A stretch of 64,000 nucleotides of DNA from Endozoicomonas sp. Mp262 (GCF_025643335.1 NZ_CP092489.1:2366501-2430500), one strand, 5' to 3'; shown: positions 28,695-37,103, counted from the stretch's first letter. Translations and numbers: made by a program. The notes: generated by a model from the sequence alone, not told the origin.

Positions 28695-28833
28695 TTTTTA
28701 GCAACCCAGTATCGACTGCTTTTCCAGCTCCACATTCAATCTCTGACCCATCACTTTCAAACATTGCATTGCCATGTATGGAAAAAGCCAGTATAACAAT
28801 AATAAAATAACAATAAAAAGCTGATCGTTTCAT
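28690..28833 (-). pseudogene. Start of a secreted protein gene cut by IS1380
   Basis: Minus strand from the ATG at 28833 encodes MKRSAFYCYFIIVILAFSIH followed by GNA, a good signal peptide with likely cleavage after GNA, then MFESDGSEIECGAGKAVDTG. The frame hits a stop inside the IS1380 end. If the six-base duplication is collapsed, the frame runs straight into the RNA ligase reading frame, which may be chance. The original downstream part is not identified. Confidence 0.55.
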
Positions 28834-28924
28834 AGTGGTAACCTATGGTTGTTTATCAATACCTATTCCTTCATTATGCAGCCCTCACTCCAGCCACAGC
28901 TTTTTTACTGGCTATTAACCCCTT

Positions 28925-30457
28925 CTCGACTTTAGAGTTACCAAAGAACAATAGTACGATTTTCATCTGAAATCGGTTAATAGCAACCATCTCCAAACAA
29001 AATACAAAGATGGTTGCTATGCTCACTTCAGATCATAAAGAGATCCTCCGGGAGCTTGCCTTATATACAACGTTTCTTGCTTCAGCGCTATCCCCAACAG
29101 CAGTACCTACGTTCTGCGAACTTCTTTTTGGCTGCATGCTATCCGGGCAAGGCTTTGTCACTCAGGCGCTGTTATCTATTAATAACTTTCAATGCGTATG
29201 GAGCAGTTACCACCATTGGCTCTCTCAAGGCAAGTGGCGGTGGAGGAGCCTCGCATGCCGGCTCATTCAGCTGGTATGCTCAAAAGTACCACGGGGTGAA
29301 CTTATCAACATTGGTCTTGATGATTGGGTGGTGGAGCGTTTTTCTGACAAGGCTCCCGCTTGCCGAACCCATCACCAGCACAGTAAAAAAAGGAACCGGC
29401 CAACGTATATCTGGGGACAATGCTGGGTATCCCTGGCTGTTGTATTTGAGCGGGCTAAAGATGAAGTATTTACTGCCATCCCTGTGCTTTCCTTTCCATC
29501 TCCTGCTTCAGGCAATGCCAGTAAGCTAAAAATCGCTGTTGCCATGCTAAAAGTAGTGAGGCAAGAGGTGAAGGTGCAAGGACTGCGCTTGCTGACAGAC
29601 TGTTGGTATATGAACTGGACGCTAATGCAACCCGTTCTGGAAATGGGCTATGAAGTAGTAGGGCAAATCCCGTTAAACCGGGCATTGTATGCCTTACCGT
29701 TGGAGTCCACTGCAAAAAAACGTGGGCGACCCAAAAAGTATGGCATCAAAATGACGCCCCCGGAAGTGGAGAAGCTACCGGAATATCAAACAACCGTAAG
29801 AATATACGGCAGATTTCGAAAGATACGTTATCGCACCCGGGTATGTCGGGCTCGCTTCCTGAAAGGCCGCAAGGTTCGGGTTGTCTGGGGTCGGTTTGAA
29901 AATGATAAAGGACTGACAGAAAGCCGTATATTCATTGCAACCAATACTGGACTTGAAGGTATAGACATCCTTCGTATTTATGCGAAAAGATGGCCGGTTG
30001 AACCCATGTTTCAGCAAATTAAACATTCATTTGGTTGCCGCCAGTTATGGCAGCAAAAGCTGAGAACTCTGTTGCGGTGGATGCATCTGAAGATGGCTGG
30101 ATACGCATTATTGCAACTGTTGACCGTCTGTAAAAATCAAGCAAGCGTGGGCATTTCAAGGATTCCTTGGCGGGATCAGGATACAACCACCGCTGGCATG
30201 CTAAGATTTGCACTCGCAGGAATTATCCCCAGATTACCTATTCGTGAGGGCTGGAACCGATATAGCCAAAAATATGAGTTCAATTTTAATAGTTTGACTG
30301 ACGGAATAGTCAAAGAAAAGAAAAAAGCGGCATAAATAGCGGCAACAACGCAATAATCAAGAATAATACCGAATCTGAAAAAACGTTTGGATGTATTTTT
30401 GCACACAATTTTTAAAATATAACCAAACGTTCATGTCATACTAACTCTAAAGTTAAG
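28925..30457 (+). mobile_element. IS4-type insertion sequence, copy 2 (1533 bp)
   Basis: Same length, ends and transposase as copy 1 at 24425-25957. Flanks are AACCCCTT (left) and GATAAAAG (right), with no direct duplication. The right flank GATAAAAG is the exact reverse complement of copy 1's right flank CTTTTATC. Confidence 0.88.
29010..30335 (+). CDS. IS4-type DDE transposase (copy 2)
   Basis: Protein identical over 441 aa to the one at 24510-25835, including the YAKRWPVEPMFQQIK signature. Identity of both copies points to recent transposition or gene conversion. Confidence 0.9.
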   Translation: MVAMLTSDHKEILRELALYTTFLASALSPTAVPTFCELLFGCMLSGQGFVTQALLSINNFQCVWSSYHHWLSQGKWRWRSLACRLIQLVCSKVPRGELINIGLDDWVVERFSDKAPACRTHHQHSKKRNRPTYIWGQCWVSLAVVFERAKDEVFTAIPVLSFPSPASGNASKLKIAVAMLKVVRQEVKVQGLRLLTDCWYMNWTLMQPVLEMGYEVVGQIPLNRALYALPLESTAKKRGRPKKYGIKMTPPEVEKLPEYQTTVRIYGRFRKIRYRTRVCRARFLKGRKVRVVWGRFENDKGLTESRIFIATNTGLEGIDILRIYAKRWPVEPMFQQIKHSFGCRQLWQQKLRTLLRWMHLKMAGYALLQLLTVCKNQASVGISRIPWRDQDTTTAGMLRFALAGIIPRLPIREGWNRYSQKYEFNFNSLTDGIVKEKKKAA

Positions 30458-30600
30458 GATAAAAGAATCCCTCCAGATATGAGTCAGTAAAACCGGTCAT
30501 ACCCGGGTGGAATGACGAATAATAGCTTCTTGCTACGGTGTACCCACTGGGCATTGTGGAGAGTGTGTATCAGACAAGGCACAAGCTGATTTTTTCGATA

Positions 30601-31167
30601 TCAAGTCCTGCGACTATATTGTGGACAGCTAATAAGGTGGTCATTCACTAGCCCCATGGCCTGCATATAGGCATAGCAGATGGTACTGCCAACAAAAGTA
30701 AATCCTTCCTTTTTTAATGCCTTGCTTAACTGGTCTGATTCTTTTGTTGTTGCCGGGACTTCCGAAACAGTGTGCCATGAGTTCTGAATAGGTTGCCCGT
30801 CAACAAACTGCCAGAGAAACTGGTGAAAACTTCCGAACTTGCCCTGAACCTTGATAAATGCCCTGGCGTTTTTGATGGCGCTCTGAATTTTCAGACGGTT
30901 GCGAATAATACCAGGATTCGCCATCAGTGATTCAATATCGGCCTGGTGGAAGGCTGCCACTTTATAGGGATCAAACTGGCAAAAGGCGTTTCGGTAGCCT
31001 TCCCGTTTTTTTAATACAGTAAGCCAGTTAAGGCCAGCCTGTGCACTTTCCAGTATAAGAAACTCAAATAGCTTGTGATCATCATGACAGGGTTTTCCCC
31101 ACTCTTCGTCGTGATAGCGGATATAAAGGGGATCGCTTAAACACCAGGGACAGCGCGTGTCAGTCAT
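30601..31167 (-). CDS. tag: DNA-3-methyladenine glycosylase I
   Basis: Base-excision repair glycosylase for 3-methyladenine. The 188-aa protein has the N-terminal zinc cysteine RCPWC, the substrate pocket region YHDEEWGKP and FEFLILESAQAGLNWLTVL, and the C-terminal FVGSTICYAYMQAMGLVNDH with the second half of the zinc site (HLISCPQY). Length and motifs match E. coli Tag (187 aa). It lies 143 bp beyond the IS4-type copy and is divergent from slyD. The intervening 143 bp hold nothing I recognise. Confidence 0.95.
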   Translation of the reverse strand: MTDTRCPWCLSDPLYIRYHDEEWGKPCHDDHKLFEFLILESAQAGLNWLTVLKKREGYRNAFCQFDPYKVAAFHQADIESLMANPGIIRNRLKIQSAIKNARAFIKVQGKFGSFHQFLWQFVDGQPIQNSWHTVSEVPATTKESDQLSKALKKEGFTFVGSTICYAYMQAMGLVNDHLISCPQYSRRT

Positions 31168-31317
31168 GATTAAAAGTGTTCTCCATTATTTGTAGTAGCC
31201 TGTTTGCTTATAATATCAATTACTGCTCCCAATTGCGGATAATCCTGGCATAAATAGCTGGCGGTGCTGCGGCTGGCAGATTACTATGGCTGTTTACTAA
31301 CCCGAGGCTTTATGCTG

Positions 31318-31797
31318 ATGAAAATTGCTGATAAAAAAGTGGTTCTTATCCATTACACTCTGAAAAATAAGTCAGGTGAACTATTGGATAGCTCTGAAGG
31401 TCATGAGCCACTGGCTTATCTCCACGGTATGGGTAACATTGTGGAGGGGCTGGAGAATGCCCTGACCGGTAAGCAGGCGGGTGATAAGCTGGAAGTGAAT
31501 GTTGAAGCCGCTGAAGCCTATGGTGAATATGATGAAAGCCTGGTGCAGCCCGTGCCTCGTAAAGAGTTTGGCGATCACCCGGTGGAGGTAGGCAGCCAGT
31601 TCCATGCGGATACGGCGATTGGTCCACGCATTGTCACTGTTACCGCAATTGAGGGTGATGATGTCGTCATTGATGCGAACCATGCCCTGGCGGGTGAAGA
31701 CCTTAATTTTAATGTAGAAATTGTCGAAGTTCGCGATGCTTCTGAAGAAGAGCTGGATCATGGTCATGTTCATGGACCTGGTGGCCACGAGCATTGA
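31318..31797 (+). CDS. slyD: FKBP-type peptidyl-prolyl isomerase, SlyD-like
   Basis: Cytoplasmic prolyl isomerase/chaperone. The FKBP halves VVLIHYTLKNKSGELLDSS and LAYLHGMGNIVEGLENALTG are separated from the C-terminal FKBP strand (LNFNVEIVEVRDA) by an insert-in-flap domain (about residues 70-125), which defines the SlyD class. The tail is His-rich (DHGHVHGPGGHEH), a short version of the metal-binding tail. GAGG (31304-31307) favours the ATG at 31318 (10 nt) over the one at 31312 (4 nt); 160 aa. Confidence 0.92.
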   Translation: MKIADKKVVLIHYTLKNKSGELLDSSEGHEPLAYLHGMGNIVEGLENALTGKQAGDKLEVNVEAAEAYGEYDESLVQPVPRKEFGDHPVEVGSQFHADTAIGPRIVTVTAIEGDDVVIDANHALAGEDLNFNVEIVEVRDASEEELDHGHVHGPGGHEH

Positions 31798-31803
31798 TTA
31801 ACC

Positions 31804-31826
31804 AGGCTGGGTTTCCAGCCTTTTTT
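31804..31826 (+). terminator. Intrinsic terminator after slyD
   Basis: AGGCTGG-GTTT-CCAGCCT followed by six T's, starting 7 bp after the slyD stop. Confidence 0.92.
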
Positions 31827-31929
31827 AAATCATGGTCCTCCCGATGCGCAGTGCTCCCTCTTGCGCCCTGATTCTATACTATCCCCGTCAAACATCGTCC
31901 TGAATTTAGGTGCTTTCCCTGTTTTTACT

Positions 31930-33294
31930 ATGATACAACCTATGTTTTCCTCTTTATCACTGAATGATCGCCTGCTCCGGGTGCTTGATGAGCTTGGTTT
32001 TAAGACACCGACACCGGTGCAGGATCAGGCTATTCCTCCTGCCTTGAAGGGACTGGATTTACAGGTGGAGGCAGAGACTGGCAGTGGTAAGACTGCCGCT
32101 TTTATGTTACCGATTTTGCAGCGACTGTATGAGCAGCCAGCGCCGCAATCGGGTATCCGGGCTTTGGTATTGGTGCCTACCCGTGAGTTGGCCCAGCAGG
32201 TACTTAAGCATACGGAAGCCCTGGCGCGTTACACCTTTATCAAGGCTACCGTGATTACCGGAGGTGATAGTTTTAAATTCCAGGCGGCCTGTTTGCGCAA
32301 AAATCCAGAGATTACTGTGGCTACACCTGGTCGTTTACTGGAACATCTTGAGCGAGGTACCGCAGATTTAAGGGATCTGGAAGTCCTGGTTCTGGATGAA
32401 GCGGATCGCATGCTGGATATGGGCTTTAGCGAAGATGTTCTTAATATTGCAGGTTATTGCCGTCCGGAAAGGCAGACCTTGCTATTCTCGGCCACGATGG
32501 GGCAGCGCGGGTTGAAAACGGTTATTGATCAAGTACTCAATAATCCGCAAGTGATCACCCTGAATCCTGCCCGAAAACCCCATGATAATATCAAGCAGCA
32601 AATTGTTCTGGCTGATGACCTGGCCCATAAGGAGAAATTGCTGACCGCGCTGTTAACAACAGAAACCTATAATAAGGCAGTGGTCTTTACCAATACCCGT
32701 GTACAGGCTGATAAGCTGGGGGGGCTGTTGCGTTATCGCAAGCTGAAGGCCGGTGTGCTCCATGGTGATATGACCCAGGAAGAACGCAATCAGGTGGTGT
32801 CCTATTTCAGGGCAGGCCGGGTTAGTGTGCTGGTTGCCACCGATGTGGCTGCCAGAGGCCTGGATGTTAAAGGTATCGAGTTGGTTGTGAATCTGGATAT
32901 GGCTCGTAGCGGCGATGATTATGTACACCGCATTGGCAGAACGGGCCGAGCCGGTGAACAGGGGCTGGCGATCACCTTTATCAGTGCACCGGAATGGAAC
33001 CTGATGGCCAGTATTGAGCGTTATCTGAAAATCAGGTTTGAGCGGCGTAAGGTTAAAGGGCTGGAAGGAAGCTATAAAGGACCCAAGAAACTCAAGGCAT
33101 CCGGCAAGGCAGCAAGTCGTAAAAAGAAACCGGCTGGTAAGAAGAAGGTAGCTGAGATTCAGGGTAAACAACGGCACCGGGATCGCAAGAACCTGGGTAA
33201 ACGACGCGCTCCGGCTAAAAAGAATGGGCCGGTTCAAAGTATTGAAACCGGGTTTGAACCATTGCGGAAAAAGAAACCGGTAACTGAAGGTTAA
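31930..33294 (+). CDS. DEAD-box ATP-dependent RNA helicase
   Basis: RNA-unwinding ATPase of about 454 aa. All core motifs are present: Q-motif region TPTPVQDQAI, AETGSGKT (I), PTRELAQQ (Ia), TPGRLLEH (Ib), VLDEADRML (II), FSATM (III), VATDVAARGLDV (V) and HRIGRTGRAG (VI). A Lys/Arg-rich C-terminal tail of about 75 residues (SRKKKPAGKKK) probably adds RNA binding. It is most like SrmB/RhlE-group proteins, but I cannot fix the paralogue. Starts at 31930 and 31942 are both possible; the frame opens at 31861. Confidence 0.95.
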   Translation: MIQPMFSSLSLNDRLLRVLDELGFKTPTPVQDQAIPPALKGLDLQVEAETGSGKTAAFMLPILQRLYEQPAPQSGIRALVLVPTRELAQQVLKHTEALARYTFIKATVITGGDSFKFQAACLRKNPEITVATPGRLLEHLERGTADLRDLEVLVLDEADRMLDMGFSEDVLNIAGYCRPERQTLLFSATMGQRGLKTVIDQVLNNPQVITLNPARKPHDNIKQQIVLADDLAHKEKLLTALLTTETYNKAVVFTNTRVQADKLGGLLRYRKLKAGVLHGDMTQEERNQVVSYFRAGRVSVLVATDVAARGLDVKGIELVVNLDMARSGDDYVHRIGRTGRAGEQGLAITFISAPEWNLMASIERYLKIRFERRKVKGLEGSYKGPKKLKASGKAASRKKKPAGKKKVAEIQGKQRHRDRKNLGKRRAPAKKNGPVQSIETGFEPLRKKKPVTEG

Positions 33295-33319
33295 AGCAGG
33301 ATTGCCTGGCTTTTTAAAA

Positions 33320-33351
33320 GGCTTTGCTCTAAGGTGAGCAAGGCCTCTTTG
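33320..33351 (+). terminator. Terminator hairpin after the DEAD-box gene
   Basis: GGCTTTGCTC (33320-33329) pairs with GAGCAAGGCC (33336-33345) with one G-U pair, followed by TCTTTG. It also sits at the end of the convergent gene at 33352. Confidence 0.75.
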
Positions 33352-33750
33352 TTATTCAGCAACAGTTAGTGAGTTTTCCCATTCTGTTAAGTCAGTTATT
33401 GTTTGTGAATTTATTAGTGGATGGTATTTCTCCTGGTTTTTGGAGAGTGTGGTTAAAATAAATTGAATAAAGTCTCTATAGGGCTTGTTAATCTCTGATC
33501 CATTTGGGAAAACTTGAGTAAATGAATGTATCGCATCCAAGAGGTCTGGTCCATTTATTCCTACCATCCAGTAAATCTCAGCTAATTTTTTCTGGGCTTC
33601 CATTTTTAGTGTTGATGACCAATCAGGTAAACAGGATTCATCAAGAAGTGGATTTTGTTCTGATGAGTTTATTACAGATCTGAAGGCACACTTTGCTGCT
33701 CTTAGATTTTCGTAAGTAGTGTATAGATTGCTTTCGAATAATTTAACCAT
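33352..33750 (-). CDS. Unknown protein with IS630-altered start
   Basis: A 132-aa protein with no signal peptide or membrane segment and no family I recognise (AAKCAFRSVINSSEQN, KLAEIYWMVGINGPDLLD). Its ATG and the next codon lie at the IS630 end. Removing the IS and one TA restores an upstream frame beginning TTG at 34920, 7 nt after AAGTAGG and just after the stop of the secreted-protein gene at 34933. The original gene was therefore probably about 136 aa and in an operon with it. Expression in the present allele would need IS-borne transcription. Confidence 0.6.
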   Translation of the reverse strand: MVKLFESNLYTTYENLRAAKCAFRSVINSSEQNPLLDESCLPDWSSTLKMEAQKKLAEIYWMVGINGPDLLDAIHSFTQVFPNGSEINKPYRDFIQFILTTLSKNQEKYHPLINSQTITDLTEWENSLTVAE

Positions 33751-34791
33751 CCAGTCGGACAGTATTAGAAAATGAGATCATATACTCCTCTCCAAATGAA
33801 AAAAGCACCCGTTCAACTTCTTTTTCAAATTCCGCAAAGCTCTTGATTGACAAGAGGTTGAGCCATTCATACTTTATTTTCCTCCACAGGATTTCAATCA
33901 GGTTGAGCTCAGGTGAATATGTTGGCAGAAAGCAGACCAGCAATTTCTTTTCAATCATCCAGTCATCAATTCTGGCACAAAACTTTTTGCTGGTGTGAAT
34001 GCTGGCATTATCCACCATAACTACCGTGTAACGATCATTTGAGCTGTATTTTTCATCTGCCATTTTCTCTGCAAAGTCATCAAAGGCCGCAATCACCGTA
34101 TCGCTATTCACTGAACCCACAACAGGATAATGAAATAGCTCACAGCTTCGGTTCATAAACCCCAGTACGTTGATGCGTTTACTTTTGACTGATGGTATTC
34201 TGAGCTGCTTTCCTTTTTCCTGCCAACCGTATGGCACACAAGGTTCCTGGGTAAAGCCGGACTCATCAAAATAAAATAAATTGATTAACCCTTTGCTCTC
34301 GGCTTCCTGGGCATCTTTCAGAGCAGTTTTACAGTCATGGAATTGCTCTTCGTCCCGTTTATGTTTGCATGATTTACGGAGTCTTTTGTAAACCAGCCCT
34401 GCTTTTTTACAATGTTTGCCAGAGTAATTTTTGATGAAGATTTACCGGTTTCATCCTCGATCTTGGATTTGACATACGATAAGCGACGAGGCTCTTCAGC
34501 CACTAATTCTTTTATGCGTTGCACTTCGGATTCGTCATATATGCACGGCCTACCGCCACCATGCCCCTTGTACAAGGCACGAATACCATATTCTTCCCAA
34601 TCATCAATCCACTGAGAAGCAGTTTGATATCTAATTTCAAGTATTTCGGCAATTTGCTCAAGGGTAAAGCCACGATTGCTCAATAAAAGGCTATGGGCTC
34701 TTTCCCTTATACATCTCAGAGGTCCGTAGTGTTTGGCGAATTTCAAAGTTAATAAAACAGCTTCATCAGTGATTGTAGTGACGTACTTCAT
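33743..34791 (-). CDS. IS630-family transposase, two frames joined by -1 frameshifting
   Basis: The first frame (34791 down to about 34402) encodes the helix-turn-helix part: FTLEQIAEILEIRYQTASQW and GGGRPCIYDESE. The second frame (to 33743) encodes the catalytic part: VMVDNASIHTSKKF (second Asp) and LPTYSPELNLIEILWRKIKYEW (Glu), the IS630 DDE signature. At 34402-34408 a slippery A-AAA-AAG lets ribosomes shift -1, giving VKKAGLVYKR and a full-length protein of about 345 aa. This is more likely programmed than a random mutation. Confidence 0.88.
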
Positions 34792-34907
34792 AGGGAGAGG
34801 GATTTAAAGACCAGTACTCTCTTTATAATAGAGTAAATGTATCATTCAATAGCTATCTGATCGTTAGATCAAGAAGTAGATTTCTCGTACTGGCCGAACA
34901 TCCAGTT
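33746..34907 (-). mobile_element. IS630-family insertion sequence (about 1162 bp)
   Basis: TA dinucleotides at 33744-33745 and 34908-34909 fit the TA target duplication of the family. Imperfect inverted ends share TCGG-A/C-CAGTA and AGAAA blocks (33755-33773 and the complement of 34886-34899). Boundaries are good to a few bases. It sits at the start region of the gene at 33352-33750. Confidence 0.75.
34402..34408 (-). other. Slippery heptamer A-AAA-AAG for -1 frameshifting
   Basis: On the minus strand the zero frame reads GTA AAA AAG CAG. A -1 slip after AAG continues as GCA GGG CTG, which restores the IS630 catalytic frame. A_AAA_AAG is the most efficient bacterial slippery sequence known. 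Confidence 0.8.
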
Positions 34908-34932
34908 TATTTGAAACCAAACTATGACCTAC

Positions 34933-35475
34933 TTAATAGCATTTCGGAGTGCCTCTACATTGTTCGGCTACTTTTAATAGGGACCATCCTGAGAAAAATG
35001 TAAAGCGCAGTGATTTTAATGATTCAGCAGGTATGCTTTTCTGACAGAATGTGAATAGTTTCTGCCAGTCACTTTGACTATTACTACTGTTGGCAGTTTG
35101 AAATAGGGTTTGTAGCCTGGATGTAAGGCTTTCTAGATCCTCTTGGATTAAATAGTTTGAATTTTGGTGTGTAGATACTAATGGTTCCTGACAGTGAGAG
35201 GGTATTTCAACTTTTACAGGATAGCTGGGATATATAAAAGGAAAGGCTGGGGGTCTATGAGGGTTATTTACTTGAGGAGGGTGAAGATATGGGCGATAAG
35301 GTTGTCTTATTTGATGTAAGTTTGGGAATTGAATATTTTCATGACATTTTGCACAATAAGTCTGACCATAACTTTCATTTTTGTTGCAAAGGCTGCATAA
35401 AGTGGCATAACTATTTTGATGGGTTAGCACCATAATAAGAAGGGTGGTTTTAGTGAACAGTTTTAATGTGTGCAT
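34933..35475 (-). CDS. Secreted Cys/Pro-rich protein of unknown function
   Basis: A 180-aa protein with an N-terminal signal peptide (MHTLKLFTKTTLLIMVLTHQ, cleavage likely after SYA). Directly after it comes CSLCNKNESYGQTYCAKC, two CxxC pairs resembling a small zinc ribbon. A Pro/Tyr-rich stretch (about 55-90) and a helical C-terminal region ending in two cysteines follow. I do not recognise a family. It appears to have been the first gene of a pair with the gene now at 33352-33750. The 250 bp upstream, shared with the divergent gene at 35727, are AT-rich and hold no feature I can name. Confidence 0.65.
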   Translation of the reverse strand: MHTLKLFTKTTLLIMVLTHQNSYATLCSLCNKNESYGQTYCAKCHENIQFPNLHQIRQPYRPYLHPPQVNNPHRPPAFPFIYPSYPVKVEIPSHCQEPLVSTHQNSNYLIQEDLESLTSRLQTLFQTANSSNSQSDWQKLFTFCQKSIPAESLKSLRFTFFSGWSLLKVAEQCRGTPKCY

Positions 35476-35726
35476 AAAACAAGATACTTTTAGCTGGTCT
35501 AGTGGTAATAGTTTAATAGGATAGTATTTTGTGATCAGGGTATGTATTGTTTTTTCGAGATTATTTTTTGTCGGTTGTATTTTAAATCAATTTTAAGTTA
35601 GTAGAACTTGACACTAATGTAAGAGTAGCTGTCTTAAAAGAACTATTTGCAATACAGGGTGTCTACTGATTCGAAATTATTTTTCAATTGATATTACATT
35701 TAAAAATAGACATAAGAGGTAAAAAA

Positions 35727-36998
35727 ATGGAAGGCAATAACCGTAGATCTAACACTCCCCCTCCACCCATGTCATTTCCAGTAACCACTACTAATACTGC
35801 CAGTACTAGCACAGTAAGCACAAGTTCAGGATCGGTGGTGACAGGTCTGAATCGCTCAGTTAGTACTGAATCAGATGTCCGGGTGCGTGTGGGTGAAAAG
35901 CGGCCTGGGGAAACTCAGCCAGCTGATCAGCCAATAGCTAAAAAACAAGTAACAGTAAAGGACCTTCAGACGGCGTTGGATGAGGTGATGCCTATGTGGC
36001 GTTTGCCTAAAGAGACTGAATTTTCGCAACAGTTAAATGGTTGTGAGAGGTATGAGGCGATACCTGCGTTTACAATGTATGCTGATAATCAAGGTAGTAA
36101 AGGTCAGGTGGTTAAGGATCTATTGGCAAGACAGCCTATGCATTTTGATGCTGAGGCAAATGAAAATAATCCTTTGTGTCAAATCATAAACGAATCAAGG
36201 GGGAATTTAAGAGCCAGTGGTTGGAAATACCTTGAAAAAGGCCAAGAACAATGTTTTATCGACCGCTCATCTCTAAAAGCAGTCTCTTTTATTACTAAGG
36301 ATTGTAGCGAAGCAGGTCAGCAATCAGGGGTGGCTGCTCAAACAGTAGAATTAATTAATCGTTCAGCTAGAGAATTGTTGGATTCCCCGGAATATAGAGA
36401 TCAACAAGGAGCAGAGCCGTTACTTTCTGCTCAACTGGTGGGAAGTAGTCGTGATAATGTAAAAGAACAAAGGACAATGGTTTTATATCCAACCAGGGAT
36501 AAAGTGTATGCTACCTTTTCGGCATTGGATAATGAGGCAAGAGAAAAGTTAAGAATGGGTATTCAAGGTTTTTTAGAGCTTTTGAATAAACCGTTGATTG
36601 GTCCTGTCACGTTGGGAGGTGCGCTGCAACTTTCGGATACTAGCTCATTATCGAGCTTTATTGAGAAAGTAAATGGGGTGAGCAGTCTTATAAATATGTT
36701 GCCGGAGGATGATAGACAGGATTTGGGTCTAGGTCAGTTAATGCAAGTTAAGGAAGCTTTAGGGTTAATCTTCAATGAGCAAGAATTATCCTCGGTAACC
36801 ATTGCCGGGCTTCCTGATGCAATCAATAAGAAGGCAGACTATCCTCTTCTTGAAATCCCCATGCAAGAACTTGAGAGCCGACTTGGTGAGATTTTCGGTG
36901 TGGCTGGTTTGGAATTTAGGAAAGTGGAAGGGCATCCTGATATTAATCAGATTAATGTGACAGGTTATATTTATCAGCGGGCTAATAACCAAAGTTAA
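35727..36998 (+). CDS. Unknown protein with a disordered Ser/Thr/Pro N-terminus (effector-like)
   Basis: A 423-aa soluble protein from the ATG at 35727, chosen because AAGAGG lies 7 nt upstream. Residues 1-70 are low-complexity: NTPPPPMSF and a Ser/Thr run (TASTSTVSTSSGSVV). The rest is globular and acidic with no family I recognise (VKDLQTALDEVMPMWRLP, ELINRSARELLD, LLEIPMQELESRLGEIFGVA). No signal peptide or membrane helix is seen. Low-complexity N-termini followed by an orphan domain are common in translocated effectors, but there is no secretion-system gene nearby. The function is unknown. Confidence 0.68.
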   Translation: MEGNNRRSNTPPPPMSFPVTTTNTASTSTVSTSSGSVVTGLNRSVSTESDVRVRVGEKRPGETQPADQPIAKKQVTVKDLQTALDEVMPMWRLPKETEFSQQLNGCERYEAIPAFTMYADNQGSKGQVVKDLLARQPMHFDAEANENNPLCQIINESRGNLRASGWKYLEKGQEQCFIDRSSLKAVSFITKDCSEAGQQSGVAAQTVELINRSARELLDSPEYRDQQGAEPLLSAQLVGSSRDNVKEQRTMVLYPTRDKVYATFSALDNEAREKLRMGIQGFLELLNKPLIGPVTLGGALQLSDTSSLSSFIEKVNGVSSLINMLPEDDRQDLGLGQLMQVKEALGLIFNEQELSSVTIAGLPDAINKKADYPLLEIPMQELESRLGEIFGVAGLEFRKVEGHPDINQINVTGYIYQRANNQS

Positions 36999-37044
36999 TC
37001 TGGCAGGGGTAAATAATCTTTTCCCGGATTCAGTTAACCCATAG

Positions 37045-37084
37045 ACTAGTAAGGCCATCTATGATTATGGATGGCTTTACTAGT
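37045..37084. terminator. Long hairpin between convergent gene ends
   Basis: ACTAGTAAGGCCATC (37045-37059) pairs with GATGGCTTTACTAGT (37070-37084), a 15-bp stem with one G-U pair and a 10-nt loop. It lies between the orphan gene and metG and probably ends both transcripts, though it lacks a strong T-tract. Confidence 0.7.
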
Positions 37085-37103
37085 TAGTGCTTATATGGAA
37101 GAG

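Larger units (their letters stand above)
24425..30457. mobile_element. Composite-transposon-like block bounded by two identical IS4-type elements
   Basis: Two 1533-bp elements in the same orientation, exactly 4500 bp apart, flank an RNA ligase gene, an IS1380 copy and a truncated secreted-peptide gene. I see no direct duplication at the outer ends (ATATGGTT on the left, GATAAAAG on the right). It may therefore be a pseudo-composite arrangement from separate insertions or recombination. Confidence 0.5.

Noticed and set aside
24425-30457. A bona fide composite transposon with its own target duplication
   Set aside because: Outer flanks ATATGGTT and GATAAAAG do not match; only a composite-like arrangement can be claimed.
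31346-31794. Minus-strand open frames opposite slyD
   Set aside because: Antisense shadows; the plus strand encodes a clear SlyD with ribosome site and terminator.
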